Of a stretch of DNA of 64,000 nucleotides, positions 43,656-51,226 are shown piece by piece. Under the pieces are notes generated by a model. It worked only from the letters and a program-made list of their open reading frames with translations. It had not been told where the DNA came from and made no database searches. The stretch spans positions 1 to 64,000 of the forward strand of contig NZ_MWIO01000030.1 of the NCBI RefSeq assembly GCF_004799035.1, read 5' to 3'. The position numbers were made by a program, and so were the translations under genes. Numbering within the stretch: position 1 is the first letter of the stretch; each line of letters opens with the position of its first letter. Source of the DNA: Rhodanobacter lindaniclasticus. GTDB lineage: Bacteria; Pseudomonadota; Gammaproteobacteria; Xanthomonadales; Rhodanobacteraceae.

Positions 43656-44031
43656 TGGTGCCCAGCGCTTCATAGACCTTCGGCGGCTTAAAGTCCCCTC
43701 GATTGCCCGTACTACTCAGGGTTTTGGAATTGTGACGTTCCCCCGGAAACCTGACAGTTCCAAACTACAGGTAGAAGTCTGCACGGCAGAACGCACCTCC
43801 TTCGATTGAATCGCGTCGAAGCACTCATGTCTGTCGGGAGCAGGCCCGTCGCCGACACGCGCGGAGCTGGCCGGCGCACACAGCCGGACACTGAATGCTG
43901 ATGGCCAGTGTTTGCTGCTGCCATGCCAGGGCGGGCGGCCAAGCAATATGACGCAGGCGTTCCTGCGAACCGGGGCCGCGAAGACGATGCTGCGTCCGCA
44001 AGGCTGGTAAATCAGCCGGTGTGCCGAGCAC
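43656..44031. other. Gene-free interval between lipoprotein and LysR genes
   Basis: This 376-bp stretch has no reading frame that I accept. A short stretch at 43731-43761 (TGTGACGTTCCCCCGGAAAC) resembles the ends of some IS3-family elements, but no transposase or second end is present, so it may be only a decayed remnant. The remainder should contain the promoter of the LysR gene that starts at 44032. Confidence 0.35.
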
Positions 44032-44943
44032 ATGAACTTACGCCATCTTCGCTGCTTCATCGCCGTGGCTGAGGAATTGCACTTTGGCCGGGCGGCGCGA
44101 CGGCTGCATGTGGAGCAGTCGCCCCTGTCGCGAACGATCCGCCAACTGGAGGCGGACCTGGGCGTGACGCTGCTGGAGCGCACGCCGCGCGGGGTGCGCC
44201 TGACCCCGGCCGGGCAGGTGTTCCTGGAGGAGGCCCGGCGCGTAATGCTGGCCTTTGAGCAAGCCCAGACCAAGGCGCAGGCGGTGGCGGCGGGACACCG
44301 AGGCACCCTGCGCATCGCCTTGGCCGGCGGCGTCGGGCGGGCCCGGCTGTCGGCGCTGCTCGCGCTGTGCCGCGAGGAGGCGCCGGAGGTGGGCATCCGG
44401 CTGTTCGAGGCGCCGCTGTCGCAGGTGGTGGGCGGGCTGAGCAACGACCTGTACGACGCGGCCTTTGCGATGGCCGACGAGATGGAGGCCGGGGTGGTCG
44501 CCAGGCCGGTGTGGCAAGATCCACTGGTGGTGGCCATTCCGGCGCGGCACCCCTTGCTGGCGCACAAGCGGGTACCGCTGGACGAGGTGGTGGGCTACCC
44601 GCTGGTGCTGTGCCACCCGCAGGCTTGTCAGGAGTGCAGCCGGCAATGCGAGCGCCTGCTGCGCCTGGTGGAGACACCGCCGGTCGTGGCCGAGTACGTG
44701 ACGACCCACTCGTTGATGCTGGCCCTGGTGGCGGCCGGCTATGGCGTGGGATTTTCCACCGCGGCCCACGCGGTGGCATGCCGGCAGGCGGACGTGATCG
44801 TCCGGCCGCTGGACGAAGATTCGGCGGCGTTGACGACCTACCTGCTACATCCCGAGGGCGCGATGTCGGAGCCGCTGCGCCACTTCATCGACCGTGCTCA
44901 GCGTGTCGGCCATATGCCGTTGGATACGCAACGGCTCGCATGA
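44032..44943 (+). CDS. LysR-family regulator, TciR position
   Basis: The 303 aa protein has a LysR HTH (LRCFIAVAEELHFGRAARRLHVEQSPLSRTIRQLEADLG) and an effector-binding domain with HPLLAHKRVPLDEVVGYPLVLCHP. It is a paralogue of the LysR protein at 36.2-37.1 kb. It lies 528 bp upstream of, and in the same direction as, the BisR-position gene. In ICEclc the LysR-type TciR activates bisR, so position suggests the same role here. Binding of an inducer is possible but not established. Confidence 0.85.
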   Translation: MNLRHLRCFIAVAEELHFGRAARRLHVEQSPLSRTIRQLEADLGVTLLERTPRGVRLTPAGQVFLEEARRVMLAFEQAQTKAQAVAAGHRGTLRIALAGGVGRARLSALLALCREEAPEVGIRLFEAPLSQVVGGLSNDLYDAAFAMADEMEAGVVARPVWQDPLVVAIPARHPLLAHKRVPLDEVVGYPLVLCHPQACQECSRQCERLLRLVETPPVVAEYVTTHSLMLALVAAGYGVGFSTAAHAVACRQADVIVRPLDEDSAALTTYLLHPEGAMSEPLRHFIDRAQRVGHMPLDTQRLA

Positions 44944-45471
44944 GGCTGCTTCAGGCGGGTTGACCGATTCCATTTTGGTCAAAGCGCCAGACCTGTTTTG
45001 CCACAGCGGGATTCCATTGGCGGTGCACGGGCGCGCTGCACTCAGGCGTTGCTCGCGCTTGCCGTTGGCATCCTGCGAGCAACTTCGCATGCCCATCGTG
45101 GCGCGTCACAGCGAAGACGCGCGGCGCAACAGTGCTTGCCGTATGCGCATCGGCTCTGGCCTGTTGAGCTGATCGCGCTTTACTGGGCCTCTTTCCCTGC
45201 AAAGACTTTGGCCTGGTTATCCGGGTCAAGCATGGTGCCCGCGAATGACGCTGGTGACAGCGTGTTTCGCGGCTTGCGAATTGTGAGTGATGGCGCCATG
45301 CGCGGCAAGGCGCGCATCTCGCAACGAAACCGGCGGCATCAACGATGCCACGGTCTTCGCCGCTTCGCCACCTGCTCGTTTCGCCCGGAGATTCCTGGAC
45401 CGCCACGCACGCCGCCGGTACGGCGGGTGCGCGGCGTGGACTCGGTGCGATGACGAATGGAGGCGCGCGAT
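44944..45471. other. 528-bp leader region upstream of the BisR-position gene
   Basis: No reading frame here has convincing codon use or a ribosome site; short frames on both strands are probably by chance. The region ends in GGAGG at 45459-45463, the ribosome site of the next gene. It should hold the promoter of that gene and, if the LysR gene upstream acts as in ICEclc, its binding site; I could not locate a clear T-N11-A box. The length is unusual for this dense element. Confidence 0.4.
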
Positions 45472-46233
45472 ATGCCGAAGTCGAGCAGCCTGGCCGATGG
45501 CGCCAAGACCTACTACCGCCCGATCGAGGCGGCAATCCGCTGGAGCGGATTGCTGCGCTTCGAGCGGCGCATCCTGGCGACCTTGGGACAGCGGCCTCTG
45601 CCGGAGGCAATGGAGTTTCCGCGCTGGCCGATGCTGCGGTTGAACGCCGAAAGAATCTTCGATGCGCTGGCTCACGGCGAGATGCCGTATGGCAAGGAGG
45701 GCTTGGGGCGGGACACGCAAGGCCTGGCGATGGACGACTCGTCGCTGACGGTGCGGCACGTCGATCTGAAAGCCTGGATGGCGCACTACTACCCCGGCGA
45801 GAAACCGGCGTTTCTGTTCGATGAGATCGAGCGTGCGCTTCACCCGGCGATCAGCTTGGACACAGTGGGCGCATTGCTGGTCGAGCGGGAAGCGATCAAG
45901 GCGCGGCTGGCGGAACACTTGGGCGTGCATGAGACGCTGCGCGCCGAGCATGAGGCGCTGCTCAGAACGCACGCCGCCTGCGCGGCCGACGCGGAGCGTG
46001 CGAACACGCCGGGGCAGCGCAGCGAATCGACCTACCTGAACATCGTTGGCGGGTTACTGACGCTGCTGCTGGGCAAGTCGCCCAGCGGCATGCCGTATTC
46101 CAGCTTCCTGACGCAGGAGGCCATCATCAGCGCGATGGTGGCGCACCACGGCAACGCGATGGGCATCACCGAACGCACCCTGCAGGCCAAGTTCGCACTG
46201 GCTCGGCGCAATTTGCAGAGCACAACTTCCTGA
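45472..46233 (+). CDS. ICE regulatory protein in the BisR position
   Basis: The 253 aa protein (AKTYYRPIEAAIRWSGLLRFERRILATL, FPRWPMLRLNAERIFDALAHGEMPYGK) has no recognisable DNA-binding motif. It sits upstream of an alpA-parA-parB-type operon, where ICEclc has BisR, the activator that switches on the alpA promoter. The ATG is supported by GGAGG eight bases upstream. I assign it by position and general resemblance; sequence identity to BisR is not tested. Two 14-bp palindromes directly downstream of this gene are candidate targets. Confidence 0.6.
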   Translation: MPKSSSLADGAKTYYRPIEAAIRWSGLLRFERRILATLGQRPLPEAMEFPRWPMLRLNAERIFDALAHGEMPYGKEGLGRDTQGLAMDDSSLTVRHVDLKAWMAHYYPGEKPAFLFDEIERALHPAISLDTVGALLVEREAIKARLAEHLGVHETLRAEHEALLRTHAACAADAERANTPGQRSESTYLNIVGGLLTLLLGKSPSGMPYSSFLTQEAIISAMVAHHGNAMGITERTLQAKFALARRNLQSTTS

Positions 46234-46243
46234 GCGATGCCAG

Positions 46244-46278
46244 ACCGTATCTGCGGTCGCGAATACCGCATTTGCGGT
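46244..46278 (+). promoter_or_regulatory. Tandem 14-bp palindromes upstream of alpA
   Basis: ACCGTATCTGCGGT (46244-46257) and ACCGCATTTGCGGT (46265-46278) share the form ACCGYATYTGCGGT; the second is a perfect 6+2+6 palindrome. Their starts are 21 bp apart, two helical turns, so proteins bound to both would lie on one face of the DNA. A TTAAT-containing -10 candidate follows at about 46301. The site fits an activator of the alpA operon, most likely the BisR-position protein. Confidence 0.6.
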
Positions 46279-46351
46279 GTCTTTCTTCAACGCGGCGTTC
46301 TTAATTCGAGTCACGCCAATCAGCGCCACTGAGCGTTAAGGAGTGACCCTC

Positions 46352-46570
46352 ATGTCTTCGCAGACCGCCGCCACGGCAGCACCGATCGAACACCGCATCC
46401 TGCGCCGCGCCGAGGTCGAAGCCAAGACCGGCTTCAAGCGCGCGCACATCTACAGCCTGATGAAGGAAGGCAAGTTCCCCAAGGCGCTGCGCCTGGGCGT
46501 GCGCGCGGTGGGCTGGGACTCGGTGGAGATCGAACAGTGGATCGCTGATCGCCTCAAAGAACGCGCCTGA
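46352..46570 (+). CDS. alpA: AlpA-family regulator
   Basis: The 72 aa protein is an AlpA/MerR-type helix-turn-helix: RILRRAEVEAKTGFKRAHIYSLMKEGKFPKAL, VGWDSVEIEQWIADR. AlpA proteins regulate excision or operon expression in prophages and ICEs. The ATG at 46352 follows AAGGAG by eight bases; a GTG three codons upstream is less likely. It is the first gene of a run that continues with parA 41 bp downstream. Confidence 0.85.
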   Translation: MSSQTAATAAPIEHRILRRAEVEAKTGFKRAHIYSLMKEGKFPKALRLGVRAVGWDSVEIEQWIADRLKERA

Positions 46571-46610
46571 CGCTTCTTCTCGGTTCATGCCATTCGACGA
46601 GGAGAAGCTC

Positions 46611-47477
46611 ATGCAAGTGGTGTCCATCATTTCGACCAAGGGCGGCGTGGGCAAGACCACGACGGCGGCCAACCTGGGCGGCTTCATCGCCGATGCCGGG
46701 CTGCGCGTGCTGCTGCTGGACCTGGACGTGCAGCCCACGCTGTCGAGCTACTTCACGCTGGACGTGCGCGCGCCCGGCGGCATCTACGAGATGCTGGCCT
46801 TCAACGAGCGGCGCATCGAGCAACTGGTGTCGCGCACCGCGATCGCGGGCCTGGACCTGGTGCTCTCCAACGACGACCGCGGCGAACTGAACACGCTGCT
46901 GCTGCACGCTCCGGATGGGCGCCTGCGACTGCGCCATCTGCTTCCCGTCTTCCGCACGCACTACGACTTGCTGCTGATCGACACCCAGGGCGCGCGCAGC
47001 GTGCTGCTGGAGATGGCGGTGCTGGCGTCCGACCTGGCGCTGTCGCCGGTGACGCCGGAAATCCTCGCGGCGCGCGAGCTGCGCCGCGGCACCCTGCAAC
47101 TGATCGAGGACATCGCGCCGTATCGGCACCTGGGCATCGAGCCGCCGCCGCTGCGCCTGATCATCAACCGTGTGCATCCGGTGTCGTCGAACGCGCGGCT
47201 GGTCCAGCAGGCGCTGCGACAGGTGTTCCAGGAACAGGCCGGCGTACAGGTGCTGGACACCGACGTGCCGGCCATCGAAGCCTATCCGCGCGCTGCGACA
47301 CGAGGATTGCCGGTACATCGGGTGGAGTACCGGCAGCCGACTGGGCGCACGGCGCCCGCGGCGCTGGACACCATGCGCACGCTGGCCGGTGAGCTGTTCC
47401 CCGCGTGGCGGGAGCGCTTCGCGCTGGTCACCGGCCGCGCCGATGCGGGAGGGGCCGGCCATGGCGAGCGCGCATGA
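46611..47477 (+). CDS. parA: ParA-family ATPase of the ICE
   Basis: The 288 aa protein has a deviant Walker A, STKGGVGKTTTAANLGGFIAD, Walker B-like YDLLLIDTQGAR and the usual ParA helices. It probably stabilises the circular ICE by partition together with the ParB-like protein encoded two genes on. The start at MQVVSII follows GAGGAG by about six bases; an ATG eight codons upstream is also in frame. It overlaps the next small gene by 17 bp. Confidence 0.88.
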   Translation: MQVVSIISTKGGVGKTTTAANLGGFIADAGLRVLLLDLDVQPTLSSYFTLDVRAPGGIYEMLAFNERRIEQLVSRTAIAGLDLVLSNDDRGELNTLLLHAPDGRLRLRHLLPVFRTHYDLLLIDTQGARSVLLEMAVLASDLALSPVTPEILAARELRRGTLQLIEDIAPYRHLGIEPPPLRLIINRVHPVSSNARLVQQALRQVFQEQAGVQVLDTDVPAIEAYPRAATRGLPVHRVEYRQPTGRTAPAALDTMRTLAGELFPAWRERFALVTGRADAGGAGHGERA

Positions 47478-47697
47478 ACTGGCGCGCGGCCGTGAACGGC
47501 TGCGCGCGCTGATCGAGTTTGCGCTGGGCGAAGGCTGGCGCGTGGTGCGCACGTCCGGCGGGCACCTGAAATTCACGAAACCAGGCTGCGCGTCGATCTA
47601 CACCAGCTCGACTGCGAGCGACCACTGTGCCGACCGCAATGCCCGCGCGCAGCTTCGCCGCGCCGACCGGCAGGCGCAGGAGAACGGCCGTGGCTGA
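47461..47697 (+). CDS. Small HicA-like protein between parA and parB
   Basis: The 78 aa protein has an N-terminal helix (HELARGRERLRALIEFALGEGW) and RTSGGHLKFTKPGCASIYTSSTASDHCADRN, which resembles the dsRNA-binding-like fold of HicA (R-x-GSH-x-KF). It corresponds to shi, the short gene between parA and parB in ICEclc. No HicB antitoxin gene is next to it, so a toxin role is uncertain. Start (47461) and end overlap both neighbours (17 and 8 bp). Confidence 0.65.
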   Translation: MASAHELARGRERLRALIEFALGEGWRVVRTSGGHLKFTKPGCASIYTSSTASDHCADRNARAQLRRADRQAQENGRG

Positions 47698-49330
47698 GCT
47701 GACGCCGCAGGACATGGCTGCCAAGCTGCTGGCCACCGGCTTCGAGCGCAGCGGCCCTTCGGCCGCGACCTTGAGCGACCCCATCGCCGACACGCCGATG
47801 GTGGTGACGCTGGACCAGTTGCGGCCCTACGACCACGACCCGCGCGTGACGCGCAACCCGGCCTATGCGGAGATCAAGGCGTCCATCCGCGAACGCGGGC
47901 TGGACGCGCCCCCCGCGATCACGCGCAGGCCGGGCGAGGTGCACTACATCATTCGCAACGGCGGCAACACGCGGCTCGCGATCCTGCGCGAGTTGTGGAG
48001 CGAGACCAAGGAGGAACGCTTCTTCCGCATTGCGTGCCTGTTCCGCCCGTGGCCGGCGCGCGGCGAAATCGTGGCGCTGACCGGGCATCTGGCCGAGAAC
48101 GAGCTGCGCGGCGGGCTGACCTTCATCGAGCGGGCGTTGGGCATCGAGAAGGCGCGCGAGTTCTACGAGCAGGAAAGCGGCCAGGCGCTGTCGCAGAGCG
48201 AACTCGCGCGGCGGCTGACTGCCGACGGCTATCCGGTGCCGCAGTCGCACATCAGCCGCATGAACGATGCGGTGCGCTATCTGCTGCCGGCGATCCCGAC
48301 GTTGTTGTACGGCGGATTGGGCCGGCATCAGGTGGACCGGCTCGCAGTGCTGCGCAAGGCGTGCGAGCGCACCTGGGAGCGGCGTGCGCTGGGCCGCACC
48401 GTGGCCGTGGACTTCGCCACCTTGTTTCAGGACGTGCTGACGCAGTTCGACACACAGCCGGACGACTTCTCGCCGCAGCGGGTGCAGGACGAGCTGGTGG
48501 GCCAGATGGCCGAGCTGCTGGAGGCGGACTACGACACCCTGGCGCTGGAGATAAACGACAGCGAAAGCCGCCAGCGTGCGCTGACCAGCGAACCGGCGGC
48601 GCCTGTCGTGCCTGCTGCACCGCCCTCGCCGGTCTCCGCGCCTCGGCAGCCACGCGCCTCGTCTGTGCCGCGCGACACCACGCCGGTCGCGCCTCCGGCG
48701 CCAGCAGCGACGCCGCCTGCATCGCCCGAAGCACCGGAGGAACAGCACGGGCAACGCGACGAGCGCCTGCAAGGGCACATCGTGACGCCGGCACCGACCA
48801 CCGAGCGTCTGCAGTCCATCCAACGGATGGTCGCGGACCAGCTCGGCGACAAGCTGCCCGACTTCGAGGCCGATGCGCTGCGTGCGATCCCCGTGCAGGC
48901 CGGCGGGCTCTATCCCATCTCGGACGTCTGGTACATCGAGCCGGGGCTGGACGCGCCGGATCGCCTGCGCGTGCACATCGCGCAGTTCGCGCGCGAGATC
49001 GCCGGGGATGCGGCGGTAGCCGACCACATCGAGGCCAGCGACGGCGGCATCGGCTTCGTCTGCGTGGCGCCGGCCATGGGTCAGGCGAAAGCGCTGCCGG
49101 CGTTCGCGCGGGCGGTGCTCACCCTGCTGCATACGCTGAGTGCGGCGCCGCCCGCCGCGAACGGCTTGGACCGCGCGCGGCTGGCCGACGAGCTGGCGGC
49201 GCTGCTGCATGGCCACGGCGGCTCGGCCACACGCCTGAGCGATGCTGCGCTGGTGAAGCTGTTCCGTCTGCTGCGCCTGGCGCGCCGGCTGCTGGATCTG
49301 GAAGCCGGCGTAGCGAGCCAGGATTCCTGA
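47690..49330 (+). CDS. parB: ParB-family protein of the ICE
   Basis: The 546 aa protein starts at a GTG (47690) preceded by AGGAG. Its N-terminal ParB/Srx-type domain shows LDQLRPYDHDPRVTRNPAYAEIKASIRERGLDAPPA and GGNTRLAILREL; a KorB-like helix region follows (LTADGYPVPQSHISRMNDAV). A Pro/Ala-rich linker (about residues 300-350) leads to a C-terminal domain of its own type. In ICEclc the ParB-like gene of this operon has been renamed bisD, partner of BisC in a transcription activator complex; that role is inferred here. Confidence 0.85.
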   Translation: MAELTPQDMAAKLLATGFERSGPSAATLSDPIADTPMVVTLDQLRPYDHDPRVTRNPAYAEIKASIRERGLDAPPAITRRPGEVHYIIRNGGNTRLAILRELWSETKEERFFRIACLFRPWPARGEIVALTGHLAENELRGGLTFIERALGIEKAREFYEQESGQALSQSELARRLTADGYPVPQSHISRMNDAVRYLLPAIPTLLYGGLGRHQVDRLAVLRKACERTWERRALGRTVAVDFATLFQDVLTQFDTQPDDFSPQRVQDELVGQMAELLEADYDTLALEINDSESRQRALTSEPAAPVVPAAPPSPVSAPRQPRASSVPRDTTPVAPPAPAATPPASPEAPEEQHGQRDERLQGHIVTPAPTTERLQSIQRMVADQLGDKLPDFEADALRAIPVQAGGLYPISDVWYIEPGLDAPDRLRVHIAQFAREIAGDAAVADHIEASDGGIGFVCVAPAMGQAKALPAFARAVLTLLHTLSAAPPAANGLDRARLADELAALLHGHGGSATRLSDAALVKLFRLLRLARRLLDLEAGVASQDS

Positions 49331-49347
49331 GCGCAGGAGGCTCCCGT

Positions 49348-49908
49348 ATGTCGGCACCGCACCCGCTCAACCAGGCCGTGATCGCCCAGGCCCTGCATGA
49401 CCTGCGCAACGGCCAGTTGCGCCGCTGCAAGGCCATGGGCTTCGGCGAGGAGGAGCTGGATGCGCTGAAGCACCCCGAACTCGTGAGCATGCTGGTGAAT
49501 GCCACGGTGTCGTGGTGTTCGGTGTCGGTGAACCGGGAGGTATTGAAGCGGCTTCTGAGCCAGGTGCACGACGTGGAGCGGGAGATCGCCACGGTGGACC
49601 GCATGCTGCGCCTGGGGGCGAGCACGGAGATGGTCAGCAAGTTCTACGGCCTCACGCATCAGGAAGTGGCGCTGCGCCGTGACATCCTCGGGCTGCCCAA
49701 GCGCAAGGGCCGGCATCCGGTGCTCGATGAGGCGCAGGACGTGGCCTTGTGGGAGCGCTGGAAGGCCGGCGTCACCAAGCGCCATATCGCCCTGTCCGAC
49801 GACATGGCGATGCTGGCGCTGACCATGGACCTGGCCGAGGCGCTGAGCCTGCCGATGTCGGTGGTGTGGGCGGCAATACGAAACTGGATCGACCAGGGGC
49901 TGGTGTAG
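49348..49908 (+). CDS. DUF2857 protein (BisC position)
   Basis: The 186 aa protein is a DUF2857 member, recognised by ALHDLRNGQLRRCKAMGFGEEELDAL, TVSWCSVSVNREVLKRL and FYGLTHQEVALRRDILGLPKRKGRHP. DUF2857 has a remote relationship with the flagellar activator FlhC, and in ICEclc the corresponding protein (BisC) activates transfer genes with BisD. It follows parB by 17 bp with AGGAGG at 49335-49340 and precedes the STY4528 gene by 3 bp, so they are one operon. Confidence 0.82.
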   Translation: MSAPHPLNQAVIAQALHDLRNGQLRRCKAMGFGEEELDALKHPELVSMLVNATVSWCSVSVNREVLKRLLSQVHDVEREIATVDRMLRLGASTEMVSKFYGLTHQEVALRRDILGLPKRKGRHPVLDEAQDVALWERWKAGVTKRHIALSDDMAMLALTMDLAEALSLPMSVVWAAIRNWIDQGLV

Positions 49909-49911
49909 GCC

Positions 49912-51096
49912 ATGAGCACGGGTGGCGTACCACGGCGCGAAGGCCCCGTCGCGCTGTCCGCGCTCTTCGACGAGGCCCTGCAGCACCTGCAGCCGGCGCA
50001 GGGAACGGCGCCGGCCGCCGATGGTTTCCTCTACAGCGGCAACCGCCATGAGAGCGTGCCGCGCAGGCTGTTCCTCGACCGACGTCTGACGCCGCTGGAG
50101 CGCAACGCCTGGCAGGTGTTCCGCCTGCAGCTCAACGACGACGGCGTGACCGCCTTTCCCACCTACGACCAATTGCGCCCTTACTTGGCCTCGATGCCCT
50201 GCGCGGCACAAGCCTCGCACGAGACCGTGGCGCGCGCCCTGACGCTGTTGCGGCTGACACGCTGGCTCAGCCTGGTGCGGCGGCGGCGCGACCCGAAGAC
50301 CGGCCGCATTCAAGGCAACCTCTACGTGCTGCACGACGAACCGCTGTCGCCCTTCGAGGCGATGCAGCTCGATGCCGACTACCTCGGCCTGGTCAGTCAG
50401 GCGCTGACCCATGCCGCCAAGGCGGTACAGATCGTGGGCATGAACACGCTCAAGGAGATTGCCGAAGACCCGCTGCTCAGCGGCCGCACGCTGCCGACCC
50501 GCTTGCAGGTGCTGGCGCAGCGCATGGCGCGGCATGGCTGGACGACGCCAGGTTATCCACAGGAGGGTGCCGACCACGAATCCGAAGAAGGCCAGGAAGC
50601 CCTGCTTCGGAATGCTGCGCGCCCGTCTTCGGAATCCGAAGCAGGGCCGAAACCCGCGCCGGACGGCTCTCTTCGGATTCCGAAGGAGGACCGTACAGTA
50701 CGTAATGATCGTATAAATGAAGTACGTACAGTACCGCGCGCGAGGGCCTTGCAGAACCTGCGGCTGCCCGAGCGTTTCCTGCGCTTGAAGGACGAGCAGC
50801 AGGCCGGCGCGCTGGTGGCGCTGAAGCAGGTGGACGAGGCGCAGAGGCAGGCCGTTCTCGACGAGTGGTCCGCACGCTGCCACAACAGCGCGGTACGCAA
50901 CCCGGCCGGCTACCTGTTTGGCATCATCCAGAAGGCGATCCGCGGGGAGTTCAAGGCCTGGGCTGGAGAAAGTGCATCGACGCCGCCAGCGCCCCCGCCA
51001 CCTGCGCCCTCGTCACCGCCGGCATCCCGTGCGGCTGACCCCGAGGTCGCACGAGCCTACCTGGCTCAGCTCCGAGAAGCCTTGCGTGATCGCTGA
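49912..51096 (+). CDS. STY4528-family ICE replication protein
   Basis: The 394 aa protein is of the STY4528 type found in pathogenicity islands and ICEs. N-terminal domain about residues 40-205 (RRLFLDRRLTPLERNAWQVFRLQL, DPKTGRIQGNLYVLHDEPLSP) is DNA-binding and winged-helix-like. Residues about 214-274 are a hydrophilic, low-complexity linker encoded by DNA that contains a DnaA box, iteron-like palindromes and an AT-rich inverted repeat. The C-terminal part (about 280-345, LPERFLRLKDEQQAGALVALKQ) resembles the end of replication initiators. The arrangement recalls lambda O. Confidence 0.78.
   Translation: MSTGGVPRREGPVALSALFDEALQHLQPAQGTAPAADGFLYSGNRHESVPRRLFLDRRLTPLERNAWQVFRLQLNDDGVTAFPTYDQLRPYLASMPCAAQASHETVARALTLLRLTRWLSLVRRRRDPKTGRIQGNLYVLHDEPLSPFEAMQLDADYLGLVSQALTHAAKAVQIVGMNTLKEIAEDPLLSGRTLPTRLQVLAQRMARHGWTTPGYPQEGADHESEEGQEALLRNAARPSSESEAGPKPAPDGSLRIPKEDRTVRNDRINEVRTVPRARALQNLRLPERFLRLKDEQQAGALVALKQVDEAQRQAVLDEWSARCHNSAVRNPAGYLFGIIQKAIRGEFKAWAGESASTPPAPPPPAPSSPPASRAADPEVARAYLAQLREALRDR
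50553..50734. other. Candidate replication origin inside the STY4528 gene
   Basis: In order on the plus strand: a perfect DnaA box TTATCCACA (50553-50561), TCCGAAG half-site (50580-50586), CTTCGGAAT (50605-50613), CTTCGGAATCCGAAG (50627-50641), CTTCGGATTCCGAAG (50671-50685), then GTACAGTACGTA (50693-50704) and TACGTACAGTAC (50723-50734), inverted repeats with one mismatch around an AT-rich 18-bp core. Phage lambda has iterons and an AT-rich unwinding element inside its initiator gene O, in the region encoding a linker. The same layout appears here. Function is inferred. Confidence 0.6.
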
Positions 51097-51102
51097 TGCT
51101 GA

Positions 51103-51119
51103 CTATCCCCAGGGGATAG
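51103..51119. repeat. Palindrome copy 1, CTATCCCC-A-GGGGATAG
   Basis: The perfect 17-bp palindrome CTATCCCCAGGGGATAG lies in the gap after the STY4528 gene, 107 bp upstream of the LOTUS-domain gene. It is the first of three identical cores in the ICE intergenic regions (others at 52137-52155 and 54054-54076). No T run follows, so it does not look like a terminator. Operator for an ICE regulator is a reasonable guess. Confidence 0.6.
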
Positions 51120-51226
51120 CTGGAACAGACATCTTTCCGCCGCGCTCGATTGTTGCCCGCCGAATGACAGGCGAAACTGTCGCCTGTGAATCAGACGAGG
51201 ACAGCCACGCACGAGCCCGGCCGACG

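Noticed and set aside
43731-43761. Possible IS3-family terminal inverted repeat
   Set aside because: One short stretch without transposase, second end or target duplication; resemblance is from memory only.
44998-45453. 151-codon plus-strand frame upstream of the BisR-position gene
   Set aside because: Codon composition (Arg/Cys/Ser-rich) and absence of a ribosome site indicate chance; the region is better explained as a promoter leader.
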